Shown here in pieces: positions 16,928 to 24,595 of a stretch of DNA of 64,000 nucleotides (within the stretch, counting starts at the first letter, position 1; each line of letters begins with the position of its first letter). The notes under the pieces were generated by a model. It worked only from the letters and a program-made list of their open reading frames with translations. It was not told the DNA's origin and did not search any database. The translations under genes were made by a program, and so were the position numbers. This DNA is from Alteraurantiacibacter aquimixticola (lineage in GTDB: Bacteria > Pseudomonadota > Alphaproteobacteria > Sphingomonadales > Sphingomonadaceae): the NCBI RefSeq assembly GCF_004965515.1, contig NZ_SSHH01000004.1:62001-126000 (forward strand). The letters are read 5' to 3'.

Positions 16928-17321
16928 CCTCCACCCTGTCTATGCCGCGCATGTCGAGTATGCGCTGACCTTCTACGGGGCTATCGCACCCGAAGTGCTG
17001 CCCGATGGCACGATGATCGCGCAGCACTTCAAGGAAGGGTCTTCGGAGTTTGAGGACGAGAAGCGCCCGGTCATCGACAACCCGATCAAGTACCGGATGG
17101 TGTTGCAGGCGCTAGCCGCCGCCGACGCGTCAAGCGGCAGCAGCTTCGGGCGAGAGTTCCAACAGCACCTTGCGGATCGCTTCCGCGTCGAAGTCGTCGA
17201 GGGTTTCTATGAGGCGTTCTACGATGAGCATCTTGCGTCTCCTGTCTATCTTGCTGATGCCGCCGAATATGTCGCCCGCCGCCTTTCTGCTCAAGCGAGT
17301 GGCGAGGAGTTCGGGTGGTGA
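16920..17321 (+). CDS. hypothetical protein upstream of the small-terminase-like gene
   Basis: 133-aa acidic protein without a recognised domain; YAAHVEYALTFYGAIAPEVL at the N-terminus and a helical C-terminal half (FGREFQQHLADRFRVEVVEG). Both ends overlap neighbours (8 and 7 bases), so it is part of the packaging-gene operon 16379-19288. The start at 16920 follows from that overlap and from the coding pattern. Confidence 0.62.
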   Translation: MADLHPVYAAHVEYALTFYGAIAPEVLPDGTMIAQHFKEGSSEFEDEKRPVIDNPIKYRMVLQALAAADASSGSSFGREFQQHLADRFRVEVVEGFYEAFYDEHLASPVYLADAAEYVARRLSAQASGEEFGW

Positions 17322-17860
17322 ACGGTCGCCGCTGCACGGTGTGCTCGCACCCTCGCGTGGACGAGATCAACCGCGCCATCGTCGCGGGCACATCGCGCAC
17401 GGCTATCGAGCGGAAATTCGGTATCACCCCCGACAGCCAGCGCCGGCACGAGGAAAACCACATCACGGAAGAGATGCGCCGCGAGATCGTGGTCGATCTC
17501 AAGCGGGAGCGCGCGCAGGAGACGGCGAACGAACTGAATGACGAAAGGCTGGATATCGCGGCGACCTATGATGGTCTAGCGCGGCGCGTTGGGAAGCTGA
17601 TCGACAGGGCAGAGGAGAATGGGGACGACAGCCTTGCCTTGGCGAGCATGGAAGGCCTGCGCCGCGTCCTCTCCGACATCGCGAAGATGCAGGGCAAGCT
17701 GGCCCAGCAGCTAACCGTGCAAGTGAGCCTGATGGACAGCAAGGAGTGGATTGTCGTCCGCGACCTGCTCGAACGGGTCTTCAACGCCCATCCCGAAGCG
17801 AAGGCGATGTTCCTCCAACTTGCCAAGCGCGAGCGGCTTTCGATCACCGATGCTCGATGA
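17315..17860 (+). CDS. small-terminase-like protein (TerS-type)
   Basis: 181-aa protein with an N-terminal CxxC (RRCTVCSHPRVDEIN) and a helix-turn-helix-like segment (GTSRTAIERKFGI, then RRHEENHI), followed by a long helix/coiled coil (RRVGKLIDRAEENGDDS). This layout is common in phage proteins encoded directly before the large terminase, where they recognise packaging DNA. A GTG start is used; two GTGs are adjacent (17315 and 17318), both served by GAGGAG at 17304-17309. The gene overlaps the ATPase gene by 11 bases. Assignment rests on layout and position. Confidence 0.65.
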   Translation: MVNGRRCTVCSHPRVDEINRAIVAGTSRTAIERKFGITPDSQRRHEENHITEEMRREIVVDLKRERAQETANELNDERLDIAATYDGLARRVGKLIDRAEENGDDSLALASMEGLRRVLSDIAKMQGKLAQQLTVQVSLMDSKEWIVVRDLLERVFNAHPEAKAMFLQLAKRERLSITDAR

Positions 17861-18593
17861 TTGGCTCCTATCCCTTGAAGAACGGCTCGATCCCGTCCTC
17901 CTGTTCGAGAGGTTCGTCGGCAATTCGGCCGACGGATGGCAGGCCCGCATCCTTCGCTCTAGCGCGGCGACGATGGCTCTGCGGGTCTGTCGACAAGCGG
18001 GCAAGTCGTGCTGCCTTGCAACGCTCGCCATCGTTGAGATGCGGAAGGGTGGAACAGTCCTCGTGATCTGCCCAGCGGAGCGGCAGGCGAAGGAGTTGGC
18101 GCGCAAGGTCCGCGAATACCTCCCCATGACCGACTTGGTAGTGGAGCGATCCACGCAGACAGAGATCGAGGTTGCCAATGGCGCGCGGCTGATCTGCGTT
18201 CCGTCCACGGGAGCGACGATCCGTGGCTACACGGTCGACCTGCTGCTGATCGACGAGGCCGCTTTCTGCGATGATGACAGTCTGATCGCCGTGCTGCCGA
18301 TGGTGAAGGACTGCGGGCGCACCGTGTTCGCATCCACCCCTGCGGGCCGCACAGGCATGTTCGCTAGCCTGTTCCTCGAACCTAAGCCCGAAGTCGAACG
18401 GATCGTGGTCAAAGGAACTGAAATTCCCCGCCTCGCTGCGCGCGTCGAACGCCTGCGTGTCGCCTTGCCTCCGACGAAGTTTCGCCAAGAGGTCGAGGTC
18501 GAAATGCTCGGCGGCGGGGAGAACTACTTCGACATTGCAGCGATCGAGCGGGCGGTATGTGACCGAAAGGCACTCGAACTATGTCTTACCTGA
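17850..18593 (+). CDS. large terminase, ATPase part (separate gene)
   Basis: 247-aa protein holding only the ATPase half of a large terminase. Walker A is RQAGKS (48-53), Walker B is LLLIDEA with D135 and E136, and motif III is ASTPAG (161-166). Typical large terminases are 450-600 aa with a nuclease domain in the same chain; here the frame stops at 18593 and the nuclease continues in a second frame starting 13 bases earlier. It could be a natural two-gene terminase, a site of programmed frameshifting, or a decayed gene. Confidence 0.85.
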   Translation: MLDDWLLSLEERLDPVLLFERFVGNSADGWQARILRSSAATMALRVCRQAGKSCCLATLAIVEMRKGGTVLVICPAERQAKELARKVREYLPMTDLVVERSTQTEIEVANGARLICVPSTGATIRGYTVDLLLIDEAAFCDDDSLIAVLPMVKDCGRTVFASTPAGRTGMFASLFLEPKPEVERIVVKGTEIPRLAARVERLRVALPPTKFRQEVEVEMLGGGENYFDIAAIERAVCDRKALELCLT

Positions 18594-19288
18594 TCCAACC
18601 CGATGGTACGGCCATTCTCAAGGCAGGCGCTGACCCTGCCATCGAGCGGGTGCAGGGCTACTCCCGCTATTGGCTTGGGGTCGATCTTGCCCAGGCGCAG
18701 GATAACACCGCCCTTGTCGTCATCCATGACGAGCAACTGCCCGTTTGGGCTGGCCCAAATCGTCAGATGCTTGGGCCGAGAACGCGTACAGTCATCTACG
18801 CCGATAAGTTCAAGGGCGTATCCTATCCCGATGTCGTCTCGCACGTTATTCGCGTCATGACGCGCGAGCCATTGCGCGGGCGGACGCGCCTTGTTGTCGA
18901 TGGCTCGGGGCTAGGCCGTGTGGTGTCGGATTTGCTCCACGATGCAGGAGTGCAGCATACGGCAATCCAGATGACCGCAGGGCAGAATTGGAAGCGGTCA
19001 GGCCGATACACCAATGTCGGCAAAACCCTCATGCTTGAGTGCCTGTCCGTCCTGTTCGCAACGCATGAATTACAATTCGCGCAGGGCTTGGCGCTGCGCG
19101 AGGACATCCTTGCCGAACTTGAGACTTTCCAGTTGGAAACCACCGCTGCTGGCAATCAGGTGATCGTGCAGGGCAAGAGCGGGGCGCACCATGGCGACCT
19201 TGCCATTGCGCTCGCAGGCGCTGCGTTCGCGTCCGAATATCTCAAGCCAGGAGTGGTTGGCGTGGGGCAGTTGGAGGGGTGGATTTAG
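18581..19288 (+). CDS. large terminase, nuclease part (separate gene)
   Basis: 235-aa protein matching the RNase H-fold nuclease domain of large terminases. Three acidic residues that would bind metal are D35 (LGVDLAQAQDNTALVV), D107 (LVVDGSGLG) and D206 (HHGDLAIALAG). Its own ATG lies inside the end of the ATPase gene, 10 bases after an AAAGG that could serve as a ribosome binding site. The frame is intact through the whole domain, which argues against simple decay. No portal or capsid gene follows; the next genes are the oppositely oriented ImmA/ImmR pair. Confidence 0.85.
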   Translation: MSYLIQPDGTAILKAGADPAIERVQGYSRYWLGVDLAQAQDNTALVVIHDEQLPVWAGPNRQMLGPRTRTVIYADKFKGVSYPDVVSHVIRVMTREPLRGRTRLVVDGSGLGRVVSDLLHDAGVQHTAIQMTAGQNWKRSGRYTNVGKTLMLECLSVLFATHELQFAQGLALREDILAELETFQLETTAAGNQVIVQGKSGAHHGDLAIALAGAAFASEYLKPGVVGVGQLEGWI

Positions 19289-19294
19289 CTGACC

Positions 19295-20176
19295 TTACCG
19301 CCCGTATGCAAAGCGCGGTTTCCAACTCTCTTCGAGCTGCGCATCTTCATCATCTGCTTCGGTCGGATCCTCGGGCAGTTCTTCGCTGCTAAGAACGGTC
19401 AGGGTGTAGCCATATCCGCCGAGGCCAAGGACTTCTTCGTCGAGTTCGATATCGCGGGGGCCATCAAACCATATGGACAAATCGGTCTGTTCTGTTGATC
19501 GACGACCAAGACGCACGTTTTCTGGCGTCGCATTGAAGCGGCTTGTCGCGCTGGTCGGGAGGGGATCGCCTTTTCGCAAGAATGATAGGCGCCCCAGGCT
19601 CTTAAAGGCTTCGGACAGGAAAGCGTAGGCAATCTTCTGGCCCTTGCTGACGATTACAGCGACTGGATATGGGCAGCATTCTGCCGAGCGAATTGCAGCC
19701 GCCGTGATCGAGGTCTTCGCTACGCCAGCAAGTTGGACAATTCCGTCAAGGCCGATTTGGCTCTCGCCAAGTAGATTCCGAGTAAGGCGCGAGGGCATAA
19801 GCAACCCGCTCGCGAAATGATCTGCCTCCAACTCTATGGACGTGTTCTCCGTAAAGGAAGCCCGCGAGAGGTGCATACCACCAGCCTTGGCAATTTCTTC
19901 CGGATGGCCCGGCAAGAACCAATGCCCAAGTTCGTGTGCGATGGAAAAATTCTCGAAGCCCTCGTTTTGAAGCTCTGTCGAATAGATGATCATCGCAGAA
20001 TCACCCGCTAAGATGATCGCACCCGACACGCCAGTGACTTCCGGCGGTTTGGCTTCGACGGAAATATCCCTGCTCTCGGCAATTTTTCTCGGGCAGACCG
20101 GAAAGCTTTCGAAGCCAAAGTCCAAAGCTATCTTCTCGCCGAGGCGGGTTGCCACCTTGAGCCGAAAACCCGCCAC
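19295..20176 (-). CDS. immA: ImmA/IrrE-family metallopeptidase
   Basis: 293-aa COG2856 zinc peptidase. The HEXXH motif is IAHELGHW (H81, E82, H85), and the downstream ELEADHFASGLLMP supplies the third ligand region. In ICEBs1 and related elements ImmA cleaves the repressor ImmR to switch the element on. It is encoded just after an XRE repressor (10-base gap), the classical pair. The C-terminal ~120 residues (after about 170) are outside the peptidase core and could sense the inducing signal. Confidence 0.9.
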   Translation of the reverse strand: MAGFRLKVATRLGEKIALDFGFESFPVCPRKIAESRDISVEAKPPEVTGVSGAIILAGDSAMIIYSTELQNEGFENFSIAHELGHWFLPGHPEEIAKAGGMHLSRASFTENTSIELEADHFASGLLMPSRLTRNLLGESQIGLDGIVQLAGVAKTSITAAAIRSAECCPYPVAVIVSKGQKIAYAFLSEAFKSLGRLSFLRKGDPLPTSATSRFNATPENVRLGRRSTEQTDLSIWFDGPRDIELDEEVLGLGGYGYTLTVLSSEELPEDPTEADDEDAQLEESWKPRFAYGR

Positions 20177-20186
20177 GCCAACTGAC

Positions 20187-20501
20187 CTACTGCTTCTTAC
20201 TGGTCATCGAGTCGATCATGCCTTGGATGATATCCCGATCCCGTGCGGACAACTTGTCTTCATGCCGAAACGCGGTTGTCGGCCCGGACGAACCGAGCAG
20301 GTAATCCGCTGATATGCTGAGCGCCTTTGCAAGGGAGCGGACGTTGTCGAAGGACGGTTTGCGCCTCCCTGCCTCGAAGTGCGCTATTGCACTAGGCTGA
20401 AGGCCAGCGAGCCGCGCAAGGTCCGACTGGGTTAGCTCACGGTTTTCACGTTGCTTTTTCAGCCGAGCAGCGAACGTTGGTGGCAAGCTTGACTCGCTCA
20501 T
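20187..20501 (-). CDS. immR: XRE-family repressor (ImmR-like)
   Basis: 104-aa protein with a lambda-repressor-type helix-turn-helix: FAARLKKQRENRELTQSDLA, then GLQPSAIAHFEAGRRKPSFD and LAKALSISADYLLG (residues 10-70). The C-terminal ~35 residues would be the cleavage or dimerisation part. Likely keeps the island, or the divergent CBASS promoter, silent until ImmA cleaves it. The start overlaps an ATGACG half-site that recurs in the intergenic region. Confidence 0.9.
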   Translation of the reverse strand: MSESSLPPTFAARLKKQRENRELTQSDLARLAGLQPSAIAHFEAGRRKPSFDNVRSLAKALSISADYLLGSSGPTTAFRHEDKLSARDRDIIQGMIDSMTSKKQ

Positions 20502-20597
20502 GACGGAAGCGTATAGTTAATCATATGTTAAACGTCATGCCCTCCGGGGCCTTTTTTTGGCAAAGGCCTGTTACAGAACGTCATGCCCTATATGACG
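20500..20597. promoter_or_regulatory. divergent immR/CBASS control region with repeated CGTCAT sites
   Basis: AACGTCATGCCCT occurs twice (20531-20543 and 20577-20589). The second forms CGTCAT-N7-ATGACG (20579-20597), and ATGACG at 20500-20505 mirrors CGTCAT at 20533-20538. These are good candidate operators for the ImmR-like repressor, placed to control both its own gene and the CBASS operon. A 7-bp stem-loop (GGCCTTT/AAAGGCC, 20548-20568) lies between them. Confidence 0.62.
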
Positions 20598-20634
20598 GGT
20601 CGAATCACGGGTCAAGCGTGCCGGAGGCGGGCTG

Positions 20635-21648
20635 ATGGAAACTAGCGACAAGCCACCAGATGCACCAACCTACCGTATCCTGAGCATCGACGGGGGCGGC
20701 ATAAAGGGCGTGCTCCCTGCCTCATTCCTTGCCACGCTGGAAGAACAACTAGATGGTCCAATTGGACAGTATTTCGATTTAATTGCAGGCACCTCCACCG
20801 GCGGAATTATCGCCATCGGCCTCGCCATGGGGATCCCAGCGAAAGACCTGCTCACGCTCTACACCGAACGCGGCCCCAGGATTTTTGGTCAGGCAGAAAG
20901 CGGCATTAAGGGCCGATTGGCCGACTGCTGGCGCGGCTTCAAGCACACATTCACGGCCAAGCACGACGCGGACCTACTTCGGGAAGAACTTGAAGCAGTG
21001 CTTGGGGATCGACGGATTAGTGATGCCCAAACCCGGCTGCTTATTCCCGCGTGGGACGCCGATCACCGGAGCGTGTATATCTACAAGACCGCCCACCATG
21101 AGCGCCTAAAGCACGATTACCGACTACTAGCAGTTGACGCGGCGATGGCGACGGCGGCAGCCCCAACATACTACAGGAGGCACCGGACCGCCGAACATGT
21201 CGGTCTACTAGATGGCGGCATCTGGGCCAACAACCCAATTGCGCTGGCAGTGGTTGAAGCAATCACCTTGCTGGGCTGGCCTTCGGATCGTCTGCAGGTG
21301 CTGAGCCTCGGCTGTGGAAGTGAAACATATATGCTCGGTGAAGCACCCGGTTGGGGATCACTCGCGTGGGACGCCGCTAGGCTGTTTTTCGACGGGCAAT
21401 CTCACGGCGCTAATGGCATGGCCAAGTTGCTTACCGGCCATGAACACACGCGGGATGCGATCTACCGGTACTGCCCAGCCGTTCCGAAGGACTTCTTCAA
21501 GCTCGATGACACTCGTCGAGCGAGTCAGCTGTCTGGAATGGGGGCCTCGGCGGCGAGGAAAGCCCGCCCGAAGCTGGATCCTGTCTTTTTCGCCCAGCCT
21601 ATCGAACCATTTGAACCGATCTATTCTCTGGAAGGCGATCACCGATGA
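20635..21648 (+). CDS. capV: CBASS effector, patatin-like phospholipase (CapV type)
   Basis: 337-aa patatin-family lipase. The oxyanion motif is SIDGGGIKG (D19-G22), the nucleophile elbow GTSTGG (S54), and the catalytic Asp LLDGGIWANN (D193). In CBASS, cyclic nucleotides from the adjacent CD-NTase activate CapV to degrade the inner membrane and kill the infected cell. It is the first gene of a three-gene operon; its ATGA stop overlap with the CD-NTase gene shows coupling. Less GC-rich than the core genome. Function follows from motif plus gene context. Confidence 0.93.
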   Translation: METSDKPPDAPTYRILSIDGGGIKGVLPASFLATLEEQLDGPIGQYFDLIAGTSTGGIIAIGLAMGIPAKDLLTLYTERGPRIFGQAESGIKGRLADCWRGFKHTFTAKHDADLLREELEAVLGDRRISDAQTRLLIPAWDADHRSVYIYKTAHHERLKHDYRLLAVDAAMATAAAPTYYRRHRTAEHVGLLDGGIWANNPIALAVVEAITLLGWPSDRLQVLSLGCGSETYMLGEAPGWGSLAWDAARLFFDGQSHGANGMAKLLTGHEHTRDAIYRYCPAVPKDFFKLDDTRRASQLSGMGASAARKARPKLDPVFFAQPIEPFEPIYSLEGDHR

Positions 21649-22850
21649 ACACGATGTCAAACCAGTTCACGCTCCCTTTTGAAGCTGCCAAGAAGGCCGA
21701 AGTCTTCGGGATATTGGAGGCGATATGCCAAGAGCTGGAACCCACGAAGACCCAGCTGGAAGCTGTCACCACAAGCTACAATGCTGTTGGGAAATGGCTG
21801 GCGGAATCGTCCAATCCAATGCTCGCCGGTTCATCAATTTACGCCCACGGTTCTACCGCGGTAGGGACCACAGTGCGGCCAATTGGGCAGAACGAGTTCG
21901 ATGCCGATCTAATTCAGCACGTGCTCAACTTCACCGCCGACCAATCCCCAGCCGAACTCAAGCGCATTGTCGGTGATCGGCTCCGGGAGCACACTGCATA
22001 CGCCGCGATCCTTGTCGAAAAGAAGCGTTGCTGGCGGCTTGATTATGCGGGCGACTATCATCTCGATATATCGCCAACGATAGCGAACCCCGCCTGCGAG
22101 AACGGCGGTGAATTGGTGCCAGACAAGAAGCTCCGTCAGTTCAAGCCGACCAACCCGAAGGGCTTCAAATCTCTTTTCGAGCGACGGGCCGAACTGATGC
22201 CGAGGTTCCGTTTAGCGAAGACAATCACCGATGGTGTATCCCCGCAGGCTTCCGTTGAGCCGTTCCCTACCCACAGTGGAAACAAGGGTGTTTTGCGTCG
22301 GACCGTGCAGCTCCTTAAGAGACACCGAGACCTTCACTTTCTGCCCGTTACCGACGACATTGCCCCTATTTCAATCATCATAACGACGCTGGCTGCAAGG
22401 TCGTATGAATTCTGTGTCGATCACTTTACCTTCGAATCAGAGCTAGATGTCCTCGTAGCGACGATCCGCTTGATGCCGCACTTCATAGACAGGCCAATTG
22501 TGTCGGGGCAGCGCATCTATGTTGTCGAGAACGAAACGACCAGCGGCGAAAATTTTGCTGATCGGTGGAACTCCGAGCCCCAGCGCGCCGCCGCCTTCTA
22601 CGAATGGCATGCGAAGGCCCTGAGTGACTTCGAAGGACTGGCCGGGCTGGAAGGCATGGATAAGCTCACCAAAAGCCTGAATGATAGTCTTGGGCCGTCG
22701 CTGGTGCGGGGCGTTATCGACAAACGCACCGAAGAGATTTCCGCAGCGCGCACCGACAAGAAGCTGTTCGTCGCGCCTATGGTTGGGCTGACCACTTCTG
22801 CCATGGCTAGCGCGACGCCAGTGAAGCCCAACACCTTCTTCGGCGACTAG
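21645..22850 (+). CDS. CBASS CD-NTase (cGAS/DncV-like nucleotidyltransferase)
   Basis: 401-aa CD-NTase that should make a cyclic oligonucleotide on phage infection. Active-site motifs are HGSTAVGTTVRP (G69, S70), E-F-D-A-D with D86 and D88, and a third Asp in YHLDISPT (D141). The helical C-terminal domain is present. The encoded C-terminus is NTFFGD; in type II CBASS the CD-NTase C-terminus is joined to other molecules through the E2-like enzyme, so this tail is the likely conjugation end, with one residue after the glycine. The clade and product cannot be assigned by eye. Confidence 0.93.
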   Translation: MNTMSNQFTLPFEAAKKAEVFGILEAICQELEPTKTQLEAVTTSYNAVGKWLAESSNPMLAGSSIYAHGSTAVGTTVRPIGQNEFDADLIQHVLNFTADQSPAELKRIVGDRLREHTAYAAILVEKKRCWRLDYAGDYHLDISPTIANPACENGGELVPDKKLRQFKPTNPKGFKSLFERRAELMPRFRLAKTITDGVSPQASVEPFPTHSGNKGVLRRTVQLLKRHRDLHFLPVTDDIAPISIIITTLAARSYEFCVDHFTFESELDVLVATIRLMPHFIDRPIVSGQRIYVVENETTSGENFADRWNSEPQRAAAFYEWHAKALSDFEGLAGLEGMDKLTKSLNDSLGPSLVRGVIDKRTEEISAARTDKKLFVAPMVGLTTSAMASATPVKPNTFFGD

Positions 22851-22851
22851 A

Positions 22852-23319
22852 TTGTTCACTTCTCGCCAGCCTCGCCTAACCGCAGCGGCGCAGTATCTGT
22901 TCCTGCGCAAGAACCCTATTTGTAGTGGCAGCGGCAGCCTTCGTGCCGGGGCCCTCACTTGGGAATACAAGGTCAGACCGAGTCTGATTGGTCGGGAGTA
23001 TACCGTCCGCATCGAATACCGGCAGGGTTCCACTCCGCGTGTCTTTGTGATTGACCCTAGTCTTTCAGAACTGGCTGGCGACAGAGACCTGCCGCACGTT
23101 TATCGCGACCCATTGCGGCTTTGTCTCATGCTTCCCAAGGCCTTCGAATGGGACTCTTCGATGCGGATAGATCAAACGTTCGTCCCCTGGGCAGCTACGT
23201 GGCTCTACTATTTCGAAGAGTGGTTGGCCTCAGGCGAATGGAAGGGCGGAGGAACACACCCAGACCCATCAGACACGGAACAATTGAATCGCCGGGACCG
23301 TCGAGCGCGCGGGCGCTAA
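22852..23319 (+). CDS. CBASS E2-like protein (type II-short)
   Basis: 155-aa protein resembling the E2-like subunits of short type II CBASS, which prime the CD-NTase by a thioester link to its C-terminus without a separate E1. The candidate catalytic cysteine is C91 in PLRLCLMLP, preceded by LPHVYRD (H82); the typical end block is WLYYFEEWLASGEWKGG. It starts one base after the CD-NTase stop and appears to use TTG; no strong ribosome binding site is seen, so coupling to the upstream gene is likely. No Cap3-like peptidase or E1 domain is present. Confidence 0.82.
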   Translation: MFTSRQPRLTAAAQYLFLRKNPICSGSGSLRAGALTWEYKVRPSLIGREYTVRIEYRQGSTPRVFVIDPSLSELAGDRDLPHVYRDPLRLCLMLPKAFEWDSSMRIDQTFVPWAATWLYYFEEWLASGEWKGGGTHPDPSDTEQLNRRDRRARGR

Positions 23320-23342
23320 CTGCAAAATGCCTACAACGCAAA

Positions 23343-23367
23343 ACGGCCCGCGCATCAGCCGGGCCGT
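23343..23367 (+). terminator. terminator-like hairpin after the CBASS operon
   Basis: ACGGCCCG (23343-23350) pairs perfectly with CGGGCCGT (23360-23367) around a 9-base loop, followed by CTTCGCTT. It lies between the E2-like gene and attR, so it would end CBASS transcription and could also act on the convergent tRNA transcript. Confidence 0.6.
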
Positions 23368-23386
23368 CTTCGCTTGATATCCAAGT

Positions 23387-23437
23387 GGAAAATGGAGCGG
23401 GCGATGAGATTCGAACTCACGACCCCAACCTTGGCAA
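23387..23437. repeat. attR: 51-bp direct repeat, within intact tRNA-Gly
   Basis: Identical copy of 8209-8259. It contains the 3' 45 nt of the tRNA gene plus 6 flanking bases, so integration regenerates a complete tRNA at this end. Confidence 0.93.
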
Positions 23438-23467
23438 GGTTGTGCTCTACCCCTGAGCTACGCCCGC
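23393..23467 (-). tRNA. tRNA-Gly (anticodon GCC), island integration site
   Basis: A 75-base cloverleaf on the minus strand: acceptor GCGGGCG pairs with CGCCCGC, the D-arm contains GCTCAGGGGTAGAGC, the anticodon arm is CAACC-TTGCCAA-GGTTG with anticodon GCC, and the T-arm contains GTTCGAATC. Discriminator U and an encoded CCA end the gene. Glycine identity fits anticodon and discriminator. The island's repeat begins inside the anticodon arm. Confidence 0.96.
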
Positions 23468-23668
23468 TCACTGACGCTCTACCAGATGGGCCGAAAAGGG
23501 CCTTTCCCGGTGGGGAGGCGCGCCACTAACACCGGCATTGCATGTGTGCAAGAGGCAAATTTGCGCTGCCGCCACGCCGCGCCCAATTCCCCCTACACCC
23601 TTCACAAATGCGCATAATGCGCCACATAGGGGGCTTAGCGCAGATACACCGCCAGCAGGAGCAGCCAA

Positions 23669-24595
23669 TTGGCAAGCATGGGCCTCAGCATTGACGAGCA
23701 GAAAGCCGTCGAACGATTCCAGAAACAGGTCGTCGAACCGAGCCAGACCAAGCTGGTGGTGGTCGATTTCTGGGCCGAATGGTGCGGGCCCTGCAAGGCG
23801 CTGGCCCCGGTGATCGAGAAGGTCTGCGCCGAATATGCCGACAAGGGCGTGGTGCTGGCCAAGGTGAATGTGGACGAGGAAAAGTTCATCGCCAGCCAGT
23901 TCCAGGTGCAGTCCATCCCCACCGTCTATGCCATGTTCCAGGGCCAGCCGGTGGCCGACCTGTCGCCCGCACGCAGCGAATCGCAGCTGAAGGGCGCGCT
24001 CGACCAGATCCTGGCGCAATTGCCGATCAAGCCGGGTGGCGAGGACGGCACAGGCGGCGAGCAGCTGCCCGATCTCGACCAGCTGGTGGCCATGGCCGAA
24101 CAGATGCTGGGCGAAGGCGATGCCGAACGCGCGGCGCAGATGTTCATGCAGATCGCGCAGATGGACAATTCCCGGCCCGAGGTTTTCGCCGGCCTGATCC
24201 GCGCGCTGCTCGCCGCCGGGCACAAGGAACATGCCGAGCAGGCCTATGAAGGCCTGCCCCAGGAGATGAAGGACGAGGCAGTGGTCCAGCAGGCCTATAG
24301 CGCGCTGGAACTTGCCGGACCCGATGTCGATGACAGCGAGCTGCAGGCCAAGCGCGCCATGGCCGCCGAACAGCCTGCCGCCATGGACGTGCAGATGGAA
24401 TTCGCCGAGGCCGCCTTCGCCGCGGGTTCACGCGACGAGGCGGCCGAAGTGCTGCTGCGCATGATCGAGGCCGATCCGGCATGGAACGAAGGCGCGGCCA
24501 AGGCCAAGCTGCTGCAGATCTTCGAGGCTGTCGGGCTGGAAGACCCGTGGGTCGCCGGCCAGCGCCGGAAGCTGTCCCTGCTGCTGTTCGGATGA
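23669..24595 (+). CDS. cnoX: CnoX-type thioredoxin-TPR protein
   Basis: 308-aa chaperedoxin-like protein. Residues ~25-110 form a thioredoxin domain with an active CGPC site (VDFWAEWCGPCKALAP) and the cis-proline loop QSIPTVYAMF. Residues ~140-308 are helical TPR-like repeats (QLVAMAEQMLGEGDAERAAQ, ADPAWNEGAAKAKLLQIF). CnoX proteins protect substrates from oxidation and hand them to GroEL; in alphaproteobacteria the CxxC is usually kept. The TTG start is given because AGGAG lies 7 bases before it, while the ATG at 23678 is 16 bases away; either is possible. Confidence 0.9.
   Translation: MASMGLSIDEQKAVERFQKQVVEPSQTKLVVVDFWAEWCGPCKALAPVIEKVCAEYADKGVVLAKVNVDEEKFIASQFQVQSIPTVYAMFQGQPVADLSPARSESQLKGALDQILAQLPIKPGGEDGTGGEQLPDLDQLVAMAEQMLGEGDAERAAQMFMQIAQMDNSRPEVFAGLIRALLAAGHKEHAEQAYEGLPQEMKDEAVVQQAYSALELAGPDVDDSELQAKRAMAAEQPAAMDVQMEFAEAAFAAGSRDEAAEVLLRMIEADPAWNEGAAKAKLLQIFEAVGLEDPWVAGQRRKLSLLLFG

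Larger units (their letters stand above)
8209..23437. mobile_element. tRNA-Gly-integrated genomic island, satellite-like, carrying CBASS
   Basis: About 15.2 kb bounded by identical 51-bp direct repeats (8209-8259 and 23387-23437). The repeats match the 3' 45 bases of tRNA-Gly(GCC) plus 6 bases beyond it. The island contains a tyrosine integrase next to the left repeat, an AlpA-like regulator, a replication-type primase/helicase, a serine recombinase, terminase genes, an ImmA/ImmR switch and a CBASS operon. It has no capsid, portal, tail or lysis genes. The intact tRNA is at the right end, so the left repeat is the original chromosomal 3' half and the right one came with the element. Composition is less uniformly GC-rich than the flanks. 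A phage satellite is the best fit; a decayed prophage is the alternative. Confidence 0.88.

Noticed and set aside
8209-23437. Intact prophage
   Set aside because: Terminase genes are present but no capsid, portal, tail or lysis gene can be found in the 15 kb.
23121-23456. Open frame covering the end of the E2-like gene and the tRNA-Gly gene
   Set aside because: It contains the same tRNA-derived peptide and overlaps a real tRNA and a real gene in another frame.
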